Shown: positions 7,027 through 11,123 of the stretch, piece by piece
Position numbering within the stretch: position 1 is the stretch's first letter
Layout of the letters: each line of letters starts with the position of its first letter
Assembly (NCBI GenBank): GCA_046484625.1
Contig: JAWOIO010000062.1
Span: 1 to 11,123, forward strand
From: DASUAO01 sp046484625
Lineage (GTDB): Bacteria; Actinomycetota; Acidimicrobiia; IMCC26256; PALSA-555
Direction: 5' to 3'
Length of the DNA stretch: 11,123 nt
The notes under the pieces: generated by a model
The model's database searches: none
Told to the model about the DNA's origin: nothing
The model's input: only the letters and a program-made list of their open reading frames with translations
Translations under genes and position numbers: made by a program

Positions 7027-8046
7027 TCAGTCGAACAGGAGCTCGGCGAGGCGGTCGTGGTGCCAGGAGGTCGTGCCGAGCCAGTGCTCGGAGCCGTAGG
7101 TGTGCCGCGTGAACAGATGCAGGTCGTGCTCCCACGTGTATCCGATGCCGCCGTGCACCTGCTGGGCGTCCTTGGCGGCCCTCGTCGCGGCGCTCCCGGC
7201 GGCCGCCTTGGCGACGTGCGCGGCCCGGACCTGGTCGGCGTCGTCGGCGTCGACGGCCAACGCGGCGTACTGCACCGCCGCGATCGCCCGCTCGACGCCG
7301 AGCGAGCACTCGGCCAGCCGGTGCTGGATGGCCTGGAACGACCCGATGGGGACGTCGAACTGGATGCGCTCCTTGGCGTATGCGAGCGACATGTCGAACG
7401 TCCGGCGCGCGGTCCCGACGAGCTCCGCGGCCGCGGCCACCGTCGCCCGGACGATCGTGGCATCGATCACGGCGGCGTCGATCGCGGCGGCGCCGACTTG
7501 GTGGGCATCACCCGAGGGCGCCTCGACCTCGAACATCCGACGGGAGAAGTCGATGGTCCCGACGGGTCGGAGGTCGGCGTCGCCCGGCGCGAGGACGCGC
7601 ACCTCCGCGTCGGTCCCCGAGCCCCCGTCGACGACCACGATCCAGTCGACGCGGTCGGCCTCGGCAACGAACGTCTTCACCGGCTCGGCGTTGGTGCGCC
7701 ATGTCCCGTCGGCACCCGCCAGCGCCAGGGTCGCGGTCGCCGTCCCGTCCACGACCGACTGGAGACGTTCGTCACCGGCGGCCGCGAGGACGGGTGCGGC
7801 GAGCGCGACCGTCGGGAGGAACACCCCGGGGGCCGCGACGTAGCCGAGCTCCTCGAGGAAGAGGCACAGGTCGGTGCACGGACCGTCTGCGAGCGCGGCG
7901 AAGTCTCTGAGGCGCTCCCAGAGCGGATCGGCGGCCGTGGGATCGTCGATGTGGGCGCGCAGGAGCGTCGTGGGGCACTCCTTCGCGAGCATCGTGCGCG
8001 CGGTGTCGCGCAGGAGCTGTTGGTCGTCGGAGAGCGAGAGGTTCAT
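7027..8046 (-). CDS. Acyl-CoA dehydrogenase, small subunit (heteromeric, FadE27/ChsE-like)
   Basis: A 339-residue acyl-CoA dehydrogenase with the short N-terminal and middle domains typical of one partner in actinobacterial alpha2beta2 dehydrogenases. The C-terminal domain is clear: ERIQFDVPIGSFQAIQHRLA at 226-245, with Arg227 and Gln229 in the usual FAD-contact pattern, and QVHGGIGYTWEHDLHLFTRH at 296-315. The first half is poorly conserved, as expected for the subunit that does not carry the main catalytic base. With the upstream large subunit it should introduce an alpha,beta double bond into an acyl-CoA, as ChsE enzymes do on sterol side chains; the substrate here is inferred only. The ATG at 8046 forms an ATGA junction with the last of three short repeat-borne frames, and no strong independent ribosome site is seen, so expression probably depends on coupling to the upstream gene. 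Confidence 0.9.
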   Translation of the reverse strand: MNLSLSDDQQLLRDTARTMLAKECPTTLLRAHIDDPTAADPLWERLRDFAALADGPCTDLCLFLEELGYVAAPGVFLPTVALAAPVLAAAGDERLQSVVDGTATATLALAGADGTWRTNAEPVKTFVAEADRVDWIVVVDGGSGTDAEVRVLAPGDADLRPVGTIDFSRRMFEVEAPSGDAHQVGAAAIDAAVIDATIVRATVAAAAELVGTARRTFDMSLAYAKERIQFDVPIGSFQAIQHRLAECSLGVERAIAAVQYAALAVDADDADQVRAAHVAKAAAGSAATRAAKDAQQVHGGIGYTWEHDLHLFTRHTYGSEHWLGTTSWHHDRLAELLFD

Positions 8047-8093
8047 GATCGCCGACTCATGATCGCCTACTCATGATCGCCTACTCATGATCT
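8044..8093 (-). repeat. 14-bp tandem repeat forming ATGA stop/start relay
   Basis: Three 14-bp units plus a partial fourth lie at 8044-8057, 8058-8071, 8072-8085 and 8086-8093. On the minus strand the unit is AGTAGGCGATCATG (AGTCGG in the unit nearest the small subunit). Each unit ends in an ATG whose frame reads five codons (MSRRS) and then TGA, and that TGA overlaps the next ATG. The chain begins at the stop of the large dehydrogenase gene and ends at the ATG of the small one. Confidence 0.9.
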
Positions 8094-9307
8094 GGGCAGT
8101 CCGAGGACACGTTGGGCGATGATGTTGCGCTGGATCTCCGACGATCCTCCGGCGACGGTGTTCGCGAAGCCGAGGAAGAAGCTCTGGACCCAGCGGCCCT
8201 GGTCCTCGCCGCGTTCCAGGTCGCGCACCGCCCCGTAGGCGCCCTGGAGCTCCATCCCGAGCTCGCAGGCTTCCTTGCCGAGCTCGGACGTCGCCATCTT
8301 CATGTACGAGTGCTCGGGTGCCGACGATCCCTGGGCAAAGCTCGCGAAGCCCTTGTAACCGAGCGCGCGCAGCGACGCCGCCTGCTCGTACATCGCTGCG
8401 ATCCGTCGACGGATGCCGGCGTCGTCGGCGAGGCCCTGTCGGTGAGCGAGGTCGACCAGGAGGCCGACGGTGGACTCGAGGCGCGACACGCTCTCCACCC
8501 ACAGCCCGGCGCGCTCGTGCGCGAGCGAACCCTGGGTGATGCGCCACCCGCCGTTGAGCTCACCGACCAGGTTCTCGACCGGGACCTCGACGTCGGTGAA
8601 GAACACCTCGGCGAAGTGCGCGGCCCCGGTGAGATGCCGCAGGGGCCGCACCTCGATCCCCGGGGTGCCCATGTCGACGATCAGCAGGCTGATCCCCTTG
8701 TGCCGAAGCACAAGGGGATCAGCCTGCTGATCCCCTTGTGCTTCGGCACATCGGGGTCGGTGCGCACGTACACCATGCACTTCTGGGCGACGGTCGCGTA
8801 CGACGTCCAGACCTTCTGTCCGTTCACGATGAAGCGGTCGCCGTCGAGCACCGCCCGGGTCTGCAGGCCGGCGAGGTCCGAGCCGGCGTTCGGCTCGCTC
8901 ATGCCGATGCACCAGATCGTGTCGCCGCGGATCGCGGTCGGCACGAGCCCCTGCTGCGCTTCGTTGCCGAACTCGAGCAGGCTCGGGGCCACGATCGCGT
9001 ATCCGGGGAAGTGCAGCGAGCGGGGGATGCGTCGTCGCGACATCTCCTCGAGGTAGATGAGCGTCTGCACCGGCGTGGCATTGCGCCCGCCGTGCTCGGG
9101 CGGGTAGCCGGGGATCATCCATCCGTGGTCGAACAGCGTGGCCTGCCACCGACGTGACCACTCGGGGACGATCTCGGGCCCGGCGTCGTTCGAGCCGTGG
9201 TCCATCATCTCGTACCCGGCGAGGGCCTCCTCGGGCGCGTGCGCCTCGAGGAACGCGACGAGCTCGTCGCGGAACGCGACTTCCTCCGGTCCCCACCCGA
9301 GCTGCAC
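8085..9307 (-). pseudogene. Acyl-CoA dehydrogenase, large subunit (FadE26/ChsE-like), frame broken by 38-bp foldback insertion
   Basis: Without 38 inserted bases this would be a normal 394-residue dehydrogenase. The N-terminal frame (GTG at 9307, GGGAG 6 nt upstream) gives the flavin-binding segment CIGMSEPNAGSDLAGLQ (133-149) and NGQKVWTSY (162-170). It reads PDVPKHKGIS, then enters the insertion and stops at 8681 after 208 residues. The other frame resumes as LLIVDMGTPGIEVRPL, includes Glu252 in LAHERAG, and ends AGGSSEIQRNIIAQRVLGLPRS. Glu252 sits where isovaleryl-CoA-type enzymes keep their catalytic base, while the usual C-terminal Glu site is Gly. This makes it the likely catalytic subunit of a heteromer with the small subunit. 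As read, the N-terminal product lacks that Glu. The C-terminal part could restart at the ATG at 8672 (195 residues). Conservation on both sides is perfect, so the break is recent or an assembly artefact. Confidence 0.85.
8679..8750. repeat. Foldback triplication: two overlapping 25-bp perfect inverted repeats
   Basis: Arms 8679-8703 and 8708-8732 pair perfectly around a CGAA loop. Arms 8699-8723 and 8726-8750 pair perfectly around a CT loop. A 16-nt stretch (GCTGATCCCCTTGTGC) is directly repeated at 8688-8703 and 8726-8741, offset 38. The layout is coding sequence, its inverted copy, then the coding sequence again, inside the large dehydrogenase gene. Confidence 0.95.
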
Positions 9308-9315
9308 GTTCAGCT

Positions 9316-9345
9316 CCCGAATCCCACGATCCCGAAGCCCACGAT
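9316..9345. repeat. Two tandem 15-bp repeats at the SDR/dehydrogenase junction
   Basis: CCCGAATCCCACGAT (9316-9330) and CCCGAAGCCCACGAT (9331-9345) differ at one base. They fill the gap between the SDR stop (9345-9347) and the GTG of the large dehydrogenase. On the minus strand they make a short GTG frame (9342-9310, VGFGIVGFGS) that stops 2 nt before the dehydrogenase GTG, and the second unit supplies part of the GGGAG ribosome site. Confidence 0.8.
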
Positions 9346-10256
9346 CAGGCCTCGAACTGCAAGAAGAACGGCGGGACGCCCGGGTCGGTCTTGGCGAAGA
9401 GCGCGTCGCGCCCCGCCGCGATGGACTCGATCGTCCAGGCGTCGTCGCTCGTGATCTGGGTCACCGGGCGCCAGCCCTGGACGATCTGGGCGACACCGCC
9501 CTGGATCTTCACGACCTGGCCGGTCACCCCGTCGGACAGGTCCGACGCGAGCCAACCGACGGCGGCGGCCACGTTCGCGGGGTCGAGCTTGGCCTTCATC
9601 TCCTCGTCGGCGCCGCCCCCCATGAGGTCCTCGGTGAGGCGGGTGAGCGCGACCGGTGCGATCGCGTTGGCCCGGACGCCGAACCGCTCGAGCTCACGGG
9701 CGAGCACGATCGTGAGCGCGGCGATGCCTGCCTTCGCGGCGGCGTAGTTGGCCTGCCCGGCGTTGCCGTAGAGGCCGGACTCCGAGGCGGTGTTCACGAT
9801 CTTCGCGTTCACGGACTCGCCCGTGTCCTTGGACTTCTGGCGCCAGTAGGCGCCGGCGAAGTGCGACGGGGCGAAGTGGCCCTTGAGGTGCACCTGGATG
9901 ACCGTGTCCCATTCGTCCTCGGTCATGTTGAAGCTCATCTTGTCGCGCAGGATCCCGGCGTTGTTCACGAGCACGTCGAGACCGCCGAAGGTCTCCACTG
10001 CCTGGTTGATCAGGTTCTCCGCACCGGCCCAGCTCGAGATGTCGTCGGTGTTCGCGGCGGCCTTGCCTCCGGCGGTGGTGATCTCGTCGACGACCTCCTG
10101 GGCGGGCCCGGCGTCGGTGCCTTCCCCGGATCGGGCACCCCCGAGGTCGTTCACGACGACCGCCGCGCCCTCACGGGCGAACAGGAGCGCCTCCTCGCGA
10201 CCGATCCCGCGGCCGGCTCCGGTGACGATCGCGACCTTGCCGTCGAACTGACCCAT
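9345..10256 (-). CDS. SDR-family 3-hydroxyacyl-CoA dehydrogenase (17beta-HSD4 / ChsB1-like)
   Basis: A 303-residue short-chain dehydrogenase. The nucleotide-binding motif TGAGRGIG is at 12-19, VNDLGGAR at 35-42, NNAGILRDK at 98-106, and the catalytic set is Ser158, Tyr171 and Lys175 (NYAAAKAG). The NDLGGA and NNAGILRDK blocks with a long insert after them match the dehydrogenase domain of peroxisomal 17beta-HSD4-type multifunctional enzymes and the actinobacterial sterol side-chain enzyme ChsB1. A C-terminal extension of about 40 residues (GWRPVTQITS to FFLQFEA) is also seen in that group. Role: oxidise 3-hydroxyacyl-CoA to 3-ketoacyl-CoA with NAD+. The ATG at 10256 is chosen because the Rossmann fold starts at once and GAGGAG/GGAG lie just upstream. 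An in-frame upstream extension to 10364 has no conserved content. It leads the dehydrogenase pair, 37 bp away. Confidence 0.93.
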   Translation of the reverse strand: MGQFDGKVAIVTGAGRGIGREEALLFAREGAAVVVNDLGGARSGEGTDAGPAQEVVDEITTAGGKAAANTDDISSWAGAENLINQAVETFGGLDVLVNNAGILRDKMSFNMTEDEWDTVIQVHLKGHFAPSHFAGAYWRQKSKDTGESVNAKIVNTASESGLYGNAGQANYAAAKAGIAALTIVLARELERFGVRANAIAPVALTRLTEDLMGGGADEEMKAKLDPANVAAAVGWLASDLSDGVTGQVVKIQGGVAQIVQGWRPVTQITSDDAWTIESIAAGRDALFAKTDPGVPPFFLQFEA

Positions 10257-10282
10257 CCTGCTCCGCTCCTCTTCGACGTGAT

Positions 10283-10299
10283 CCTCGACTTCGTCGAGG
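10283..10299. promoter_or_regulatory. Small hairpin in the SDR leader
   Basis: CCTCGAC (10283-10289) and GTCGAGG (10293-10299) form a 7-bp stem with a 3-nt loop, about 27 nt before the SDR start codon. It would be in the 5' leader if transcription starts near 10327. No riboswitch class is recognised; a role in leader stability or translation is only a guess. Confidence 0.35.
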
Positions 10300-10317
10300 G
10301 GCTGCGCCGACTGTTCC

Positions 10318-10333
10318 CTGACGTGGACGTCAG
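10318..10333. promoter_or_regulatory. 16-bp palindromic operator candidate, copy 2
   Basis: CTGACGTGGACGTCAG has perfect 7-bp arms around GG. It begins directly after a TAGTGT -10-like hexamer on the minus strand, so it would cover the transcription start of the SDR operon. It matches the site at 5324-5339 in 11 of 16 positions, including all of both outer CTGAC/GTCAG arms. Confidence 0.5.
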
Positions 10334-10364
10334 ACACTACCGGCGGCCCCGGCCTCCGGAGCAA
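10334..10364 (-). promoter_or_regulatory. Weak putative promoter of the SDR-dehydrogenase operon
   Basis: On the minus strand TAGTGT (10339-10334) fits the actinobacterial TANNNT -10 pattern, with TTGCTC (10364-10359) as a poor -35 after a long 19-bp spacer. The leader would be about 70 nt. Support comes mainly from the palindrome placed right at the expected start site. Confidence 0.3.
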
Positions 10365-10400
10365 GTGGCGCCCGGGGTTCGGGCGTGGAGCACCGGAGGC
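10352..10400 (-). terminator. Nested inverted repeat right after the crotonase-family gene
   Basis: GCCTCCGG (10352-10359) pairs with CCGGAGGC (10393-10400), enclosing CGCCCG/CGGGCG (10369-10374, 10380-10385) with a 5-nt loop. The outer arm touches the crotonase stop codon at 10401. It may terminate or attenuate transcription before the SDR promoter. No T-run follows. Confidence 0.4.
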
Positions 10401-11123
10401 TCAGCGACCGGTGAAGTCGGGGTCGCGACGGTCGCGGAACGCGGCCATCCCCTCCATCAGGTCGGCCGACGTCGCCGCCAGCGACTGGAACGAGCCCTCG
10501 TGGTCGAGCGACCGGCCGAGGTCGGTCTCGAACGACTCGTTGAGGAGGCGCTTCGAGAGCCCGAGCGATCGGGTCGGGCCGGACGCCAGCCGAACGGCGA
10601 GCTCGGTGGCGGTGCCGGCGAGCTCGGCTTCGGGGACGCAGCGGTACGCGAGGCCGAGGTCGACGGCGTCCTGGCCGGTCGCACCTTCGCCCAGCATGAC
10701 CATCGCCTTCGCCCGCGGCAGCCCGACGAGCCGGGGGAGCAGGTACGCACCTCCCGCGTCGACGACCAGTCCCCACTTGGCGAACGACCACATGAACCGG
10801 GTGCGCTCGTGCACCACGACGAAGTCACACGCCAGCGCGAGGTGCGCGCCGGGCCCGACGGCTGCGCCGTTGACCGCGGCGATCGTCGGCTTGTCGAGCT
10901 CCCACAGCTCGCGGATGAACGCCTGCACGCCGACCCGCAGGGCCTCGGAGGTGCTGCGGGTCTCGTAGCCCGGCTCGGCGGCCTTGGTGACCGTCGATGC
11001 CGTGAGGTCCATCCCGGAACAGAACGCGTCGCCCACGCCGGTGATGAGCAGCGCGCGCACATCCGAGTCCTGGCGGGCCGAGCGCACGGCATCGACGATG
11101 CCGTCGCGCATCTCGATCGTCAG
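10401..11123 (-). CDS. Enoyl-CoA hydratase/isomerase (crotonase family), 5' end outside window
   Basis: 240 residues of the C-terminal part are visible; the start lies beyond the right edge, perhaps only 15-25 residues away judging by family length. The crotonase oxyanion-hole motifs are present: DAFCSGMDL at 32-40 and AVNGAAVGPGAHLALACDF at 83-101 of the visible part. Next comes GLVVDAGGAYLLPRLVG at 118-134. The acid at 122 is Asp, as in PaaG-like isomerases and many degradative paralogues. The usual catalytic Glu just before (FxExF) is replaced by residues of FMWSF. Hydration of enoyl-CoA is the expected role beside the SDR and dehydrogenases, but isomerase or another crotonase reaction cannot be excluded. 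A 144-bp gap with hairpins separates it from the SDR gene, so it may be a separate transcription unit. Confidence 0.9.
   Translation of the reverse strand: MTIEMRDGIVDAVRSARQDSDVRALLITGVGDAFCSGMDLTASTVTKAAEPGYETRSTSEALRVGVQAFIRELWELDKPTIAAVNGAAVGPGAHLALACDFVVVHERTRFMWSFAKWGLVVDAGGAYLLPRLVGLPRAKAMVMLGEGATGQDAVDLGLAYRCVPEAELAGTATELAVRLASGPTRSLGLSKRLLNESFETDLGRSLDHEGSFQSLAATSADLMEGMAAFRDRRDPDFTGR

Noticed and set aside
8044..8093. Tandem 14-bp units as a CRISPR-like or iteron array
   Set aside because: There are no spacers, the units are directly adjacent and too short, and they sit between a stop and a start codon. No replication or Cas gene is nearby.
8681..8750. Programmed frameshifting as an explanation for the broken large dehydrogenase
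   Set aside because: There is no slippery heptamer, and the two frames are separated by 38 inserted bases, not by a single shift. A frameshift would still leave foreign residues in a conserved strand.
8679..8750. The perfect inverted repeats as a transcription terminator or MITE
   Set aside because: They lie inside a conserved coding domain, consist of that domain's own sequence, and have no target-site duplication or transposon-like ends.
6964..9056. Plus-strand frames antisense to both dehydrogenase genes (6964-8076 and 8112-9056)
   Set aside because: Shadows of the dehydrogenases. The second reads through the foldback insertion only because that segment is palindromic.
10257..10364. In-frame N-terminal extension of the SDR to 10364
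   Set aside because: The Rossmann fold starts directly after the ATG at 10256, a ribosome site precedes it, and the extra 36 residues carry no recognisable motif and overlap operator-like sites.

Overview
The window is GC-rich DNA of the high-GC actinobacterial type (an Acidimicrobiia-like or mycobacterial-like lineage is plausible). The lineage is inferred from the strong G/C preference at third codon positions and from gene families typical of actinobacterial lipid catabolism. No rRNA, tRNA, IS element, integrase or CRISPR array was seen. Nine of the ten genes lie on the minus strand; one acyl-CoA synthetase lies on the plus strand.

Right half, minus strand, in transcription order: a crotonase-family enzyme (10401-11123, cut by the window end), an SDR 3-hydroxyacyl-CoA dehydrogenase (9345-10256), a large acyl-CoA dehydrogenase subunit (8085-9307) and a small acyl-CoA dehydrogenase subunit (7027-8046). 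This is a beta-oxidation set resembling the heteromeric dehydrogenases and SDR of actinobacterial sterol side-chain degradation. The large dehydrogenase gene is broken by a 38-bp foldback (forward-inverted-forward) insertion at 8688-8750. Removing those 38 bp restores a normal 394-residue protein. The two dehydrogenase genes are joined by a 14-bp tandem repeat that forms a chain of ATGA stop/start junctions.

Centre: an AMP-forming acyl-CoA synthetase (5383-6939, plus) converges on the beta-oxidation block across a nested hairpin (6949-6995). It diverges from the left block across about 145 bp.

Left half, minus strand: a gluconate-2-dehydrogenase subunit-3-like protein (4668-5237), a GMC flavin oxidoreductase with a cysteine cluster (2972-4675), a membrane class III adenylate cyclase with a CHASE2 sensor (1102-2940), a HAD-family hydrolase (337-1065) and the N-terminus of a class-3-type aldehyde dehydrogenase (1-340). 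Overlaps of 8 and 4 bp and gaps of about 30-36 bp indicate one operon.

Taken together the enzymes suggest a route from alcohol to aldehyde (GMC plus small subunit), to acid (aldehyde dehydrogenase), to acyl-CoA (synthetase), to enoyl-CoA, 3-hydroxyacyl-CoA and 3-ketoacyl-CoA. No thiolase is visible. A 16-bp palindrome of form CTGACR-N4-YGTCAG sits in the control region of both the synthetase/GMC divergent pair and the SDR/dehydrogenase operon, which suggests one shared regulator. The substrate is not determined by the sequence.
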